Source: Halomicrococcus gelatinilyticus
GTDB taxonomy: Archaea; Halobacteriota; Halobacteria; Halobacteriales; Haladaptataceae
NCBI GenBank assembly: GCA_024227995.1
Contig: CP100465.1
Coordinates: forward strand, 310,001-374,000
DNA length: 64,000 nucleotides
Direction of reading: 5' to 3'
This document shows positions 44,771-54,298 of the stretch, piece after piece. The notes under the pieces were generated by a model, which saw only the letters and a list, made by a program, of their open reading frames with translations, was not told the origin of the DNA and ran no database searches. Position numbers and translations under genes: made by a program. Every line of letters begins with the position of its first letter. The first letter of the stretch is position 1.

Positions 44771-45952
44771 ATGATTTCCATCGCGCTGGCGGGCAAGCCC
44801 AACGCGGGCAAGTCCACGTTCTACAAGGCGGCGACGATGGCCGACGTGGACGTGGCGAACTACCCGTTCACGACCATCGACGCCAACCGCGGGGTGAGCT
44901 CCGTCAGGACGAAGTGTCCCTGCCTGGAGTTGGACGAGCGCTGCGGCAACGACGCGTGCCACGACGGCAAGCGCTACGTCCCCGTGGAACTGCTCGACGT
45001 GGCCGGCCTCGTCCCGGGCGCCCACGAGGGGCGCGGCCTCGGCAACCAGTTCCTCGACGAACTGACGAACGCGGACGTCATCCTCAACGTCGTCGACGCG
45101 TCAGGCGCGACCGACGCCGAGGGCGAACCCGTCGAGGTCGGCACCTACGACCCCGTCGACGAGGTCGACTTCATCGAGGAGCAGATGGACATGTGGCTGG
45201 CGGGCATCGTCGACCGCAACTGGGAGACCGTCGAGCGCCAGTCGCGCTCGCCCGGGTTCGACATCGACGACGCGCTCGCGGAGATGCTGACGGGCTTCGG
45301 CGCGACGGAAGCGGACGTGGCCGCCAGCCTCCGCGACCTCGACTACCCCGACAACCCCCGCGACTGGACCGACGAGCACCGCGAGGCGCTCGCCCGCGAC
45401 GTCCGCGCGCGGACGAAGCCGATCGTCCTCGTCGCCAACAAGGCCGACGTCGCGCCCGAGGAGAACGTCGAGCGTCTCGCGGAGACCGGCAAGCCCGTCA
45501 TCCCCGCGACGGCGGAGGGGGAACTCGCGCTCCGGCAGGCCGTCGAGGCTGGCGCGGTCGAGTACGACCCCGGCGACGACGACTTCGAGGTGGTCGGCGA
45601 CCTGAGCGCCCAGCAGGAGCAGGGCCTCGAACGCATCCGCGACGTCATGGCGGAGTGGGGCGGGACGGGCGTCCAGCAGGCGATGAATGAGGCCGTCTAC
45701 GACCTGCTCGACCGCATCACGGCCTACCCCGTCCAGAACGAGTCGAAGTGGACCGACGGCCAGGGCAACGTCCTCCCCGACGCCTTCCTCCTCCCGCGCG
45801 GGTCGACGCCGCGCGACCTCGCCTACGCCGTCCACAGCGACATCGGCGACGGCTACCTCCACGCCGTCGACGCGCGGACGAACCGCGAGATCAGCGACTC
45901 CCACGAACTGGAGGAGGGCGACGTCGTCAAGATCGTCAGCACGGCGAAGTAA
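44771..45952 (+). CDS. ychF: YchF/Obg-family redox-regulated ATPase
   Basis: 393 residues. Walker A '[11 protein letters not shown]' at residues 6-16, switch '[21 protein letters not shown]', 'NKAD' at ~219-222, and a C-terminal TGS domain ('[27 protein letters not shown]' split). YchF binds ribosomes and prefers ATP over GTP in several species. The archaeal version has a Cys-rich insert ([20 protein letters not shown], residues ~45-64) that could bind a metal. Confidence 0.95.
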   Translation: MISIALAGKPNAGKSTFYKAATMADVDVANYPFTTIDANRGVSSVRTKCPCLELDERCGNDACHDGKRYVPVELLDVAGLVPGAHEGRGLGNQFLDELTNADVILNVVDASGATDAEGEPVEVGTYDPVDEVDFIEEQMDMWLAGIVDRNWETVERQSRSPGFDIDDALAEMLTGFGATEADVAASLRDLDYPDNPRDWTDEHREALARDVRARTKPIVLVANKADVAPEENVERLAETGKPVIPATAEGELALRQAVEAGAVEYDPGDDDFEVVGDLSAQQEQGLERIRDVMAEWGGTGVQQAMNEAVYDLLDRITAYPVQNESKWTDGQGNVLPDAFLLPRGSTPRDLAYAVHSDIGDGYLHAVDARTNREISDSHELEEGDVVKIVSTAK

Positions 45953-46090
45953 CGCCAATCGTCGAAGGAGCCACAGCGTCGGCACGGCGACGGAGCGTCA
46001 CGGAACGTCGATACTTTCCCGCTTCGACGGGGTCGGTCGAAGGACCACTCCTATGGCCGACCGGGTAGTACCCTTTCCGGGCGTGTTACC

Positions 46091-47167
46091 TTGGGGACGG
46101 TTCCAGAGCAATCGTCGGGGCAGTCGTCGGTCGCACTCTCGGTGAAGGCGATCGCGACGGTCCTGCTGTTCCTGTTCGCGATACGACTGCTCGGCGCCGC
46201 GACGGACGCGCTGTCACCGTTCCTCCGGGGAGTACTCCGCGAGGTCGTCGTCGGGGACGTTCCGGCGCTCGGCGTCAGCTGGCTCGCCTCGTACCTCCTC
46301 GCCAACGGGTCGGTCGTCGCTGCGCTCGCGCTCTCGCTGTTCGACGCCGACCTCATCGTCACTTCGCAGCTCTACCTGATGATTGTCGGCTCCCGGCTCG
46401 GCGCGGCAGCAATCGTCGTCTTCATCGGTGCTTTCGACTACGTCCACGAGGAGCTCGGGACGCTGCGCGAGTCCGTGAGCCTCGGCCTGCTCGCCTTCCT
46501 GCTCACCCACTCGATATACCTGCCCGTGCTGGTGCTGGGGTACCTCGTGCTCCCGCTCGTCACGCCGGCGGCGGCCGTCGACCGGGCCGTTCCCGGACCG
46601 GAGACGGGCGTCCCCGACGTCCTCTCTGTCGCCACGGGGAGCATCATCGACGGCGTCGGCGCCGGGGCGGCGTTCGCGCTCGCGCTGGGCGCCATCTTCC
46701 TGAGCATGCGCTCGTTCGACCGCATCCTCGACGGCGTCGACAAACAGCAGCTTCGGGACCGGTACATCTCCCGCCTCCAGCACAAGTGGACGTCCTTCGT
46801 GGTCGGGCTGGTCGTCACCGGGTTCACGACCAGCATCGCGTTCTCGCTCGGCGTCGTCGTCCCGCTGTACAACCGCGGCCACGTCAAGCGGTCGGAGATA
46901 ATGCCGTACGTCCTCGGTGCGAACATCGGGACGCTCGTCGACACGCTCGTCGTCGCCGTCGCGCTCGACACGCCCGTCGGCGTCACGGTCGTCGCGCTGC
47001 TGCTGGTCGTCGGTCTCGTCGTGACGATGCTGGCGCTGCTACTGTACCCACTGTACACCAGCGTCATCGACGCCGTCCAGAGCGAGATCCTCAGCACGGT
47101 CGCGTACTTCGTCGCGTTCCTCGTCTCCTTGCTGGTGGTGCCGCTGTTGCTCGTTTTCATCCACTAG
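46091..47167 (+). CDS. Na/Pi-cotransporter-like membrane protein
   Basis: 358 residues, about nine membrane helices arranged as two halves. 'LGANIGTLVDTLVVAVAL' (residues ~276-293) resembles the GANIGTT repeat of NptA/PNaS sodium-phosphate transporters, and the first half contains a weaker counterpart. The start is TTG 46091 or GTG 46142 (VKAIATVLLF); neither has a clear ribosome-binding site. Substrate unproven. Confidence 0.75.
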   Translation: MGTVPEQSSGQSSVALSVKAIATVLLFLFAIRLLGAATDALSPFLRGVLREVVVGDVPALGVSWLASYLLANGSVVAALALSLFDADLIVTSQLYLMIVGSRLGAAAIVVFIGAFDYVHEELGTLRESVSLGLLAFLLTHSIYLPVLVLGYLVLPLVTPAAAVDRAVPGPETGVPDVLSVATGSIIDGVGAGAAFALALGAIFLSMRSFDRILDGVDKQQLRDRYISRLQHKWTSFVVGLVVTGFTTSIAFSLGVVVPLYNRGHVKRSEIMPYVLGANIGTLVDTLVVAVALDTPVGVTVVALLLVVGLVVTMLALLLYPLYTSVIDAVQSEILSTVAYFVAFLVSLLVVPLLLVFIH

Positions 47168-47258
47168 AAGTCGCGCGAAACCCGGGTTCTTGCGAGGTCC
47201 GTGGTCGCGTTGCAGTCCCGTGACCCACCAGTGCCTGATCGACCCACTTCCGTCTGTG

Positions 47259-48149
47259 TTAGCGACTCGACAGGAACTCGACGAGCAGTTCGGTGACTCG
47301 CTCCGGACGCTCGTTCTGGATCCAGTGGCTCGCGTCCGGGAACCGCTCGACGCGCAGGTCCGGCACCCATTCGTCCAGCCCCTCCGTCAGCGAAACGTCG
47401 AGTGCGGGGTCGCGCTCCCCCCAGACCAGCAGCGTGGGGACGTCGACGTCGAGCGACCGGCGGTCGCCGAGGACGGCGCCGAGTTCTCGCCGCAGTTCGC
47501 CGCGGAACTGCGCCCGGTAGTAGTTGAGGGCGGACCGCAGCGCGCCCGGACGACAGGCGGCCTCGCGGTACCACCGGAGGTCACGCTCGTCGAACGTCGA
47601 CGGTGTCGTCGCACTGCCGGCCAGCAGTTCGGCCACACCGGCGCAGTCGAGCGCTCCGAGGAGGGCCTCCGGAAGCCAGGGCAACTGGAAGGCCAGCGCG
47701 TACCAGGAGCGACGCCACTGGTCGGGATTCTGCAGGAGTTCGCGGCGGTACGCGCCGGGATGGGGCGCGTTCAGGACGGCGAGGTCCGCGAGGCGGTCCG
47801 GATGACGGATGGCGGTCTCCCACGCGACGATGCCGCCCCAGTCGTGGCCGACGACGTGCGCACGCTCGGCGTCGAAACGGTCCAGCAGCCCGACGACGTC
47901 GCCGACGAGCTCCGCCAGTCGGTAGGCGTCGACGCCGTGGGGTTTCTCCGAGCGGTTGTACCCCCGCATGTCCGGGGCGACGACGTGGAACCCGGCGTCT
48001 GCGAGCGCCGGGACCTGATCGCGCCACGAGTACCAGAACTCGGGGAACCCGTGCAGCAGGACGACGAGCGGGTCCGCCGGGTCGCCCGCCTCGACGTGGT
48101 GGAGTCGCACCCCGTTCGCGACGACCTCCCCGTGGGTCCAGTCGGTCAT
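47259..48149 (-). CDS. Alpha/beta hydrolase, epoxide hydrolase/dehalogenase-like
   Basis: 296 residues. Oxyanion 'LLHGFPEFWYSWRDQ' (HGFP), nucleophile elbow 'VGHDWGG' with Asp103, acid near 'WGERDPAL', and catalytic His in 'DASHWIQ'. An Asp nucleophile with HGFP points to the epoxide hydrolase/haloalkane dehalogenase group instead of esterases. ATG 48149 (MTDWTHGEV) is used; natural substrate unknown. Confidence 0.9.
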   Translation of the reverse strand: MTDWTHGEVVANGVRLHHVEAGDPADPLVVLLHGFPEFWYSWRDQVPALADAGFHVVAPDMRGYNRSEKPHGVDAYRLAELVGDVVGLLDRFDAERAHVVGHDWGGIVAWETAIRHPDRLADLAVLNAPHPGAYRRELLQNPDQWRRSWYALAFQLPWLPEALLGALDCAGVAELLAGSATTPSTFDERDLRWYREAACRPGALRSALNYYRAQFRGELRRELGAVLGDRRSLDVDVPTLLVWGERDPALDVSLTEGLDEWVPDLRVERFPDASHWIQNERPERVTELLVEFLSSR

Positions 48150-48261
48150 GCCCGCACGGACGACGGGTTGCCGGAAAAGCATTGGCGGTCGACGGGGCGT
48201 GACGGTCGTACACAGCTCGGAGGGGCGAGCGTTTTTGAGTGATACGGCCCAAGGACGCCGT

Positions 48262-48645
48262 ATGGAGGAAATCACGCTGTCGATTCCGGAATCGATCGTC
48301 ACGTCGCTGCCAGAGGACGGCGAGAACGCTGCCCGCGACATGGAGCGCGCCGTCGAGGGCTGGGAGGCGCGCCTGAACCGGCTCCGCGAGGAGACCGAAG
48401 ACGACGAGGCGGTCGCCGGGGCGGTCGTCGACGTCGTCGAGCGCTTCGAGGAACGCTGGGAGCAGTACGACGACTTCGTCGCGGAACTGCGCGCCTGGGG
48501 GCAGTCGCCCATCTACGCGATGGCCTGGCGCGACCTGATGGGCTCGCTCGTCCGCCAGCTGTACGACCACGACGACCTGGCCGACCACATCGACCGCGAG
48601 CGGCACGCACGACTCGTCAGCGACGGCATCCGACCCGGAAGATGA
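48262..48645 (+). CDS. Conserved helical haloarchaeal protein
   Basis: 127 residues, acidic and helical: 'LSIPESIVTSLPED' at the start, then long charged helices and 'IYAMAWRDLMGSLVRQLYDHDDL' (residues ~87-109). The N-terminal strand-like 'ITLSIPESI' hints at a ribbon-helix-helix dimer, but the second helix is unusual. Unknown family. Its stop overlaps the next ATG (ATGA), so the two are coupled. Confidence 0.7.
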   Translation: MEEITLSIPESIVTSLPEDGENAARDMERAVEGWEARLNRLREETEDDEAVAGAVVDVVERFEERWEQYDDFVAELRAWGQSPIYAMAWRDLMGSLVRQLYDHDDLADHIDRERHARLVSDGIRPGR

Positions 48646-49112
48646 CCGACGAGTCGTGCGGTGCAGACGACGACGCACCGCTCGCCCGCGTTCGCCGCGC
48701 GAAGGCCGCGGAGGTGGCGGACGAGCCGTCGCGTGGCGTCGACGGCGGCGCCGTGGCGGTCGGCCTGGTGGTCGCGCTCGGCGCGAAGCTCGCCGCCGGT
48801 CTCGTCACGCTCCTGACGCCGTTCGCCGACGTCCCCGCGCTGGCGAGCACGCTGGTCGTCCCGGTCGGCGGCTACGCGGCAGGCAGGTACGCCGGTGGCG
48901 GCCCCGTCCGTCGTGGCGTCCACGGCGTGCTCGTGGCGACGCTCGCGCTGGCACTGACGGCGCTCGGCGCGGTCGCCGTCGCGTGGCAGCGAGCGCTCTC
49001 GACCTTCCGTGACACGGTCGTGGCGAACGGTAGCGACGCCGTGCTGGTCGCCACCGCGCTCGCACTCGTCGTCGCGAGCGGCGTCGCGGGCGTCCTCGCG
49101 GAGCGGTCGTGA
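48642..49112 (+). CDS. Membrane protein, four helices, unknown
   Basis: 156 residues. A ~35-residue acidic/charged cytoplasmic N terminus, then four hydrophobic helices, Gly/Ala-rich ('VVPVGGYAAGRYAGGGPVRRGVHGVLVATLA' spans two of them). Composition and layout resemble the DUF5518 membrane proteins of haloarchaea. It starts 4 bp before the end of the preceding gene. Confidence 0.68.
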   Translation: MTDESCGADDDAPLARVRRAKAAEVADEPSRGVDGGAVAVGLVVALGAKLAAGLVTLLTPFADVPALASTLVVPVGGYAAGRYAGGGPVRRGVHGVLVATLALALTALGAVAVAWQRALSTFRDTVVANGSDAVLVATALALVVASGVAGVLAERS

Positions 49113-49142
49113 GCACCGGAGGCGACGCACGGCCGAGCGGGA

Positions 49143-49148
49143 TTTATA
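49143..49148 (+). promoter_or_regulatory. TATA box of samp1
   Basis: tttata, 24-29 nt before ATG 49172: a leaderless transcript for samp1 and the following gene. Confidence 0.65.
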
Positions 49149-49171
49149 CGCCCGGCGGCCCACGAATCGGT

Positions 49172-49441
49172 ATGGACCTCACGCTGCGGTTCTTCGCCAA
49201 CTTCCGCGAGGCGGTCGGGCAGAAGACGCTCGAACGCGAGTACCCCGAGGACGCTACCGTCGGCGACGTCCTCCGGACGCTGGTCGCGGAGTACGACCTC
49301 GACCTCTACGAGGACGGCGAGATGCGCGAGCAGTTGAGCATCATGAAGAACGGGAAGGACGTGGTCCACCTCGACGGCGAGTCGACGCCGCTGGACGACG
49401 GCGACACGCTGGCGGTGTTCCCGCCGGTCGCGGGTGGATAG
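49172..49441 (+). CDS. samp1: Ubiquitin-like small archaeal modifier protein SAMP1 / MoaD
   Basis: 89 residues, beta-grasp fold: 'LTLRFFANFREAVGQKTLEREY', 'DGDTLAVFPPVAGG' with the C-terminal Gly88-Gly89 that UbaA adenylates. In Haloferax SAMP1 is both a protein modifier and the MoaD sulfur carrier for molybdopterin synthesis. ATG 49172 is fixed by the TATA-like element. The next gene starts directly after its stop (TAG-ATG) and also ends in Gly-Gly. Confidence 0.95.
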   Translation: MDLTLRFFANFREAVGQKTLEREYPEDATVGDVLRTLVAEYDLDLYEDGEMREQLSIMKNGKDVVHLDGESTPLDDGDTLAVFPPVAGG

Positions 49442-49696
49442 ATGCGACGCGAGAAGTCCTTCCGCGGCATCTCCGAACGGCTGGCCCGGCGGTACCTCCG
49501 GAACCTCGGCGGCGAGGAACGACCGGACGGCGACGTCGTCGCCGACGACTGGCGAGCGTCGGTCTCGTCCGAGACGGTCGAGATCGGCCCCAGTCTCACG
49601 TTGACCGAGGTCACCGTCGTCTTCGAGGGCGACGAGTCCGCCCTCGACGGCCTGGTCGACGACTTCGCGCAGAAGGCGATGCGAGCAGGGGGGTGA
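49442..49696 (+). CDS. Small protein with C-terminal Gly-Gly, coupled to samp1
   Basis: 84 residues. It starts MRREKSFRGISERLARRYLRN and ends QKAMRAGG. The middle ('DDWRASVSSETVEIGPSLTLTEVTVVFEGDE') is beta-rich, followed by an amphipathic helix. There is zero gap to samp1, so the two are one mRNA. The terminal Gly-Gly could make it a UbaA client, or be a coincidence. I know no function. Confidence 0.8.
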   Translation: MRREKSFRGISERLARRYLRNLGGEERPDGDVVADDWRASVSSETVEIGPSLTLTEVTVVFEGDESALDGLVDDFAQKAMRAGG

Positions 49697-49702
49697 CCCC
49701 AC

Positions 49703-50086
49703 GTGACCGACGACCCCGCCCATCCGATCGACGGCCAGATCGTGCTGCTGACGGGTGCGAAGGCGAGCGTCCCGCTCGAACGGATCCCGGACCTGCTCGC
49801 GCGCGCCCAGACCGACCTCGCCGGTCGGCTGGACGACCACCGCCGGCAGTACGAGTGCGTCCACGAGACCGACGAGCGCGCCACCTTCCTCGTCCCGCTG
49901 GGCTACTGGTCGACGGCGGGCGAACGCCTGGGCTTCGGTCGCCGGGAGGCCGACGCGGTCCGGCGGGCCCACGAGCAACAACTGCGCCGCATCGGGCGCG
50001 AGAACGGACGCGAGGACGAGTTCGAGACGGCGCTGGAGGTTCGGCAGGTGGCGGTCGTCGGTCGCCGACACGCCGACCCCGCCTGA
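49703..50086 (+). CDS. Conserved haloarchaeal protein downstream of samp1
   Basis: 127 residues from GTG 49703, 6 nt after the previous stop, so probably the third gene of the samp1 transcript. 'HPIDGQIVLLTGAKASVPLERIPDLL' then 'ERATFLVPLGYWSTAGERLGFGRREADAVRRAHEQQLRRIG' suggests a small alpha/beta domain. No known family; cytoplasmic. Confidence 0.7.
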   Translation: MTDDPAHPIDGQIVLLTGAKASVPLERIPDLLARAQTDLAGRLDDHRRQYECVHETDERATFLVPLGYWSTAGERLGFGRREADAVRRAHEQQLRRIGRENGREDEFETALEVRQVAVVGRRHADPA

Positions 50087-50222
50087 CCGGCCCCGCTCGC
50101 CAGCGTCGGTCCGTCGGCCGACGCCCGTCGACGGCCGGTCCGAACCGCGCGGTCGAACGAACGAGCGCTCTTCTGGTCGCGCGAGGACAAGCTACAAGAA
50201 AGGCGGGTACGAAGCCTCTCGC

Positions 50223-50486
50223 ATGCGATACGGTCTGGAACTGGGCATCGGGGCCACGGTACTCGGCCTGACGCTCGTCTCCTCGGGACTGTTCGGTCCG
50301 GGAATCCACTCCCTCGTGGTCCCGGCCGCGTTGAGCGGCGGGTTCGCGCTGTTCGCCCTCGGTCTCGCGCAGCTGTGGCGCGTCGACGCCTTCGACCCGG
50401 AGACCGGCGGGAGCCGCGTCGTTGCCGCGGTCGTCACGCTCGCGGCGTTTGCGGTCGTCGCCGGGGCCGCCGTCTGGGTCCTCTGA
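50223..50486 (+). CDS. Three-helix membrane protein, unknown
   Basis: 87 residues, starting MRYGLELGIGATVLG, with helices at ~5-23, ~30-50 and ~66-86 and a short loop containing 'DAFDPETGGSR'. Convergent with metB. No family assigned. Confidence 0.68.
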   Translation: MRYGLELGIGATVLGLTLVSSGLFGPGIHSLVVPAALSGGFALFALGLAQLWRVDAFDPETGGSRVVAAVVTLAAFAVVAGAAVWVL

Positions 50487-50498
50487 ACGCGGCCCTCG

Positions 50499-51716
50499 TC
50501 ACTCCAGCGCGTCGAGCGCCGAGTCGAGGTCTGCGATGAGGTCGCGGGGGTGCTCGACGCCGGCGGAGACGCGCAGCAAGGAGTCGGTGATGCCGAGTTC
50601 CGCCCGTTCCTCCGGCGAGAGCGGCGAGTGGGTCATGCTCGCGGGGTGCTCGATGAGCGACTCGACGCCGCCGAGGCTCACCGCCAGTTCGAACTCGTCG
50701 AGACGCGCGACGAACTCCTCGACCGCCGCGAGGTCGCCCGCGAGTTCGAACGACACCACGCCCCCGCCGCCGTCCATCTGGCGCTCGGCGAGGTCGTACT
50801 GCGGGTGCGATTCGAGTCCCGGATAGTGGACCGCCTCGACCCGTTCGTGCTCGTCGAGGAACGCCGCGATCTCCGCGGCGTTCGTCTCGTGCTGGCGCAT
50901 CCGGAGCGGGAGCGTCTTCAGGCCGCGCAGCGTGAGGAAGGCGTCGAACGGCGCGAGCACGTTCCCCATCCCGACCTGCTGGAGGAAGCCGATCTCGGCC
51001 GCGACGTCCTCGTCGCTCGTGACCGCGACGCCGCCGAGCGAGTCGCTGTGGCCGTTGAGGTACTTCGTCGTGCTGTGGACGACCACGTCGGCCCCCAGTT
51101 CCAGCGGGCGCTGGAAGTACGGGCTGAGGAACGTGTTGTCGACGCCGAGGGTGGCGTCGACGGACTCGGCGACGGACGCGATGGCCTCGATGTCGCAGAG
51201 CCGTAGCAGCGGGTTCGTCGGCGTCTCCATCCAGACGAGTTCCGTCTCCTCGCGGACCGCGTCGGAGACGTTCGCCGGGTCGCGTGCGTCGACGAAGTCG
51301 ACCGCGACGTCGAGGCGATCGCGGAACAGTTCCTTCAGCATCGTGTTCGTCCCGCCGTAGAGGTCGTCGAACGCGACGACGTGGTCGCCGGGTTCGACGG
51401 TCGCCATCACGGTCGCGACGATGGCCGACGTGCCGGAGGCGAACGCCATCGCGTGGTCGCCGCCCTCCAGCGCCGCCAGGCGCTTCTCCAGGGCGTTCCG
51501 GGTCGGGTTCGCCAGCCGCGTGTAGAGGTACTCGTTGTCGTCCGGGTCCAGGTCCTCCAGGGCGGTGTCGGGGTCGATGCCGTCCACCGCGTACGTCGAC
51601 GCGAGGTGGATGGGCATCGTCACGTCCCCCGCTCGCTGGTCGTGCGACGGCTGCTCGGCGTGGGTGACGGCGAGCGTCTCGAACCGCGCGTCCGGGTCGC
51701 CAGAGGAGTCAGTCAT
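50499..51716 (-). CDS. metB: Trans-sulfuration PLP enzyme, cystathionine gamma-synthase type
   Basis: 405 residues. 'YLYTRLANPTRNALEKRLAALEGG' (residues ~63-86), PLP lysine in 'VVHSTTKYLNGHSD' (~residue 213), and C-terminal 'VSLGGVESLIEHPASMTHS' are the Cys/Met metabolism family signature. It makes cystathionine from an O-acylhomoserine and cysteine, or acts as a lyase; the two cannot be separated by eye. A TATA-like tactaaatta lies just upstream on the minus strand (~51738-51747). Confidence 0.92.
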   Translation of the reverse strand: MTDSSGDPDARFETLAVTHAEQPSHDQRAGDVTMPIHLASTYAVDGIDPDTALEDLDPDDNEYLYTRLANPTRNALEKRLAALEGGDHAMAFASGTSAIVATVMATVEPGDHVVAFDDLYGGTNTMLKELFRDRLDVAVDFVDARDPANVSDAVREETELVWMETPTNPLLRLCDIEAIASVAESVDATLGVDNTFLSPYFQRPLELGADVVVHSTTKYLNGHSDSLGGVAVTSDEDVAAEIGFLQQVGMGNVLAPFDAFLTLRGLKTLPLRMRQHETNAAEIAAFLDEHERVEAVHYPGLESHPQYDLAERQMDGGGGVVSFELAGDLAAVEEFVARLDEFELAVSLGGVESLIEHPASMTHSPLSPEERAELGITDSLLRVSAGVEHPRDLIADLDSALDALE

Positions 51717-51980
51717 TCCACCGTCCCGTTCGACAGCCTAATTTAGTATCTTTCGATGCGGCAGGTGTTGCCATGCGCCGAGAGAATGGTGGTTCGACAC
51801 GGATTATCGCGGCACATCTAATAATAAATTTTCCTATATCTGTGACCATATACCAACGTTCCGGGGATGGTATCGTGCGGTCACGGATCGGGGATCTGCT
51901 CGCGCGCGCCGCTTCGGTGGATGGTCGAGGCGGTCCTCGTCGGGTACGATCGGGCCGAAAAATCGTCGGAACGGAAGCGC
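51717..51980. other. Promoter-like AT-rich gap between metB and aor
   Basis: No gene. Contains the metB promoter and a second AT-rich block (~51818-51852) of unknown use, perhaps transcript termination for aor. Confidence 0.4.
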
Positions 51981-53912
51981 TCAGTCGTCGCCGGACGCCG
52001 CCGCGCCGCTGCGGGACACGCCGGTGCCGGGGCCGACCTCGATGCCGAGCTCCTCCAGCTTCTCGTCGGGCACGACACCGTCCTCCCAGTCGCGGACGGA
52101 GTAGTACTCCTCCTTCAGTTCGCCGAGTTCGACGAGTTCACCCTCGGAGCCGCCCTTGCCGGGGATGGCCTCGGGGCTCCCCTCGACGAACCGGGCCGGC
52201 AGGTCGTCGTCCTCGCCGTCGAAGCCGACGAGGTTGTTGTAGTAGCGTTCGAGGTTGTAGATGCGCTCGCCCGCCTCCATCAGGTCCTCCTCGGAGACGT
52301 CGCGGCCGGTCATGCCGTTGTACTGGAGGACGTACTCCTCGATGCCCTCGGCGAAGGCGTTGAACTTGCAGATGTCGAAGCTGTCCGAGATGGCGTGCAG
52401 GTCCTGGAAGGTGGCGCAGAGCTCGCCCTTCCCCTCCCACTCGGTGGGTTCGACCTTCTCCGGGATGCCGAGGATCTCGGCGGACGGCGTGTAGCCGCGC
52501 AGGTGGCAGGCACCGCGGTTGCTCGTCGCGTAGCCGATGGCCATCCCCTTCATGCTCCGGGGGTCGTAGGCGGCCATCGTCTGGCCCTTCACGTCGAGAG
52601 ACATCTCGGCGTCGCCGAGCTCCTCGGCTGCGCGCTTCGAGCCCTCGGCGAGCAGGTCCGCGAGGTCGTCCTCGCGGTGGGCGATGCGCTCGATCATCTC
52701 CAGCATCGTCTCGGAGTCGCCCCAGTCCATGCCCTCGTCGAGACGGCCCTCCTCGGTGGCCTCCATCGCCATGGCCATCGTGTTACCGGTGTCGATGGTG
52801 TCGATGCCCACGTCGTTGCACCGGTCGATCATCGCGGCGATCTTGTCGCGGTCGTCGTTCATCGAGTTCGGGCCGAGCGCCCACGCCGACTCGTACTCGT
52901 AGGACTCCATCCGGACGTTCATGTCCTCGCCCTTGTGGTGGACCTGCACCTCGACCTCCTTCTTGCAGGCGACGGGACAGGAGTGACAGGTGGGTTCGTC
53001 GACGAGGATGTTCTCGCGAACGTTCTCGCCCGAGACCTTCTCGGCCTCGATGTTCGGCTCGCTGTCGTCGTCCTCGGCCTCGCTGCTCGTGCTCGTGTAC
53101 TTCGCGTTACGGGTCGGCAGCCCGTCCATCTCCTCCGTGAGGTTCATCAGGACGTTCGTGCCGTACATCGAGAGCCCGCCCTCGTTCGGCGCGGTCACGT
53201 CCGACTCCTGGATGGCCTGCATCGCCTGCTGGTGGCCCTCCTGGAAGGTGTCCTGGTCGGCGGGCTGGGGCATCTTCGTCGTCGACTTGACGACGACGGC
53301 CTTGAGATTCTTCGACCCCATCACCGCGCCCGTGCCGCCGCGGCCGGAGGCCCGGTCGTCCTCGTTGATGATACAGGCCATCCGGACCTCGTTCTCGCCG
53401 CCCGGCCCGATGGCCATCAGCGAGAGGTTCTTGCCGTACGAGCCGTCGACCTCCTCCTCTAGCGTGTCGCGCGTCTCGTGGACGCCCTTCCCCCAGAGGT
53501 GGGAGGCGTCGCGGAGTTCGACCTCGCCGTCCTCGACGACGGCGTAGACGGGGTCGTCGGCCTCGCCCTCGAACAGCAGACCGTCGAACCCGGCCCACTT
53601 CATGCGAGCGCCGGACCAGCCGCCGTGGTGGGAGTCCGTGACGGTGTTCGTCAGCGGCGACTTCGTCACCACGGCGATGCGACCGCTCATCACCGTCTGG
53701 GTGCCCGTGAGCGGACCGTTCATGAACGCCAAAAGGTTGTCCGGACCGAGCGGATCGACGTCCGGCCCCTGGTCGAACACGTACTTTACCCCGAGTCCGC
53801 GTGCTCCGATGTACTTCCGCGCGTCGTCGTCGTCGACGCCCTCGTACGCTACCGACCCCTCCGAAAGGTCGACGCGGGCGACGTGGTCTTGGAAACCGCC
53901 TAGATCGGTCAT
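51981..53912 (-). CDS. aor: Aldehyde ferredoxin oxidoreductase (tungsten type)
   Basis: 643 residues. [4Fe-4S] ligands CHSCPVAC give Cys309, Cys312 and Cys316, with a fourth candidate Cys515. Pterin-binding segments include 'IGARGLGVKYVFDQGPDVDPLGPDNLL' (split, ~residues 38-64), 'SHHGGWSGARMKWAGFDGLLF', 'GPGGENEVRMACIINEDDRASGRGGTGAVMGSKNLKAV' (split) and 'DTGNTMAM'. It oxidises aldehydes to acids with ferredoxin as acceptor. ATG 53912 is preferred over 53927; a TATA-like caatataag lies ~20 nt upstream. Confidence 0.95.
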   Translation of the reverse strand: MTDLGGFQDHVARVDLSEGSVAYEGVDDDDARKYIGARGLGVKYVFDQGPDVDPLGPDNLLAFMNGPLTGTQTVMSGRIAVVTKSPLTNTVTDSHHGGWSGARMKWAGFDGLLFEGEADDPVYAVVEDGEVELRDASHLWGKGVHETRDTLEEEVDGSYGKNLSLMAIGPGGENEVRMACIINEDDRASGRGGTGAVMGSKNLKAVVVKSTTKMPQPADQDTFQEGHQQAMQAIQESDVTAPNEGGLSMYGTNVLMNLTEEMDGLPTRNAKYTSTSSEAEDDDSEPNIEAEKVSGENVRENILVDEPTCHSCPVACKKEVEVQVHHKGEDMNVRMESYEYESAWALGPNSMNDDRDKIAAMIDRCNDVGIDTIDTGNTMAMAMEATEEGRLDEGMDWGDSETMLEMIERIAHREDDLADLLAEGSKRAAEELGDAEMSLDVKGQTMAAYDPRSMKGMAIGYATSNRGACHLRGYTPSAEILGIPEKVEPTEWEGKGELCATFQDLHAISDSFDICKFNAFAEGIEEYVLQYNGMTGRDVSEEDLMEAGERIYNLERYYNNLVGFDGEDDDLPARFVEGSPEAIPGKGGSEGELVELGELKEEYYSVRDWEDGVVPDEKLEELGIEVGPGTGVSRSGAAASGDD

Positions 53913-54010
53913 GGTAACCTCTATCACTTATATTGGGTCGCAAACAGGATAGTCGTTCCTCTGCGGGAGTAACCAGAACCAGTTACACCGGCCGGACGAC
54001 CGGCGGGCGG

Positions 54011-54298
54011 TCACTTCGTCGTGACCCACGTCAGGAACCCGAGCGCGACGACCTGCATCGCCCGCAGCACCAGCACCGCCTGCTGGACCGACGGGTCGCC
54101 GGAGTACAGCATCTTCATGCTGAAGAAGTAGTAGATGGCGACGACGTTCTCCGCCAGCATCACGAGCGCGAACGCCAGCAGGCCGAGGACGAGCGAGGAA
54201 CGGAACGTCCGGTAGTTACGCACCCAGACGACCGTCAGCAGTCCCAGCAGCAGGATGTTCACGACGGCGAGTCCACTGGCGATCTGTATCGGGTTCAT
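54011..54298 (-). CDS. DUF7521-type three-helix membrane protein
   Basis: 95 residues, helices at ~8-26, ~35-60 and ~70-92. The typical partner of an upstream ArsR regulator in haloarchaea: its ATG overlaps the regulator stop by 4 nt. Possibly senses membrane or redox state for the regulator; that is inference from the fixed gene pair. Confidence 0.8.
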   Translation of the reverse strand: MNPIQIASGLAVVNILLLGLLTVVWVRNYRTFRSSLVLGLLAFALVMLAENVVAIYYFFSMKMLYSGDPSVQQAVLVLRAMQVVALGFLTWVTTK

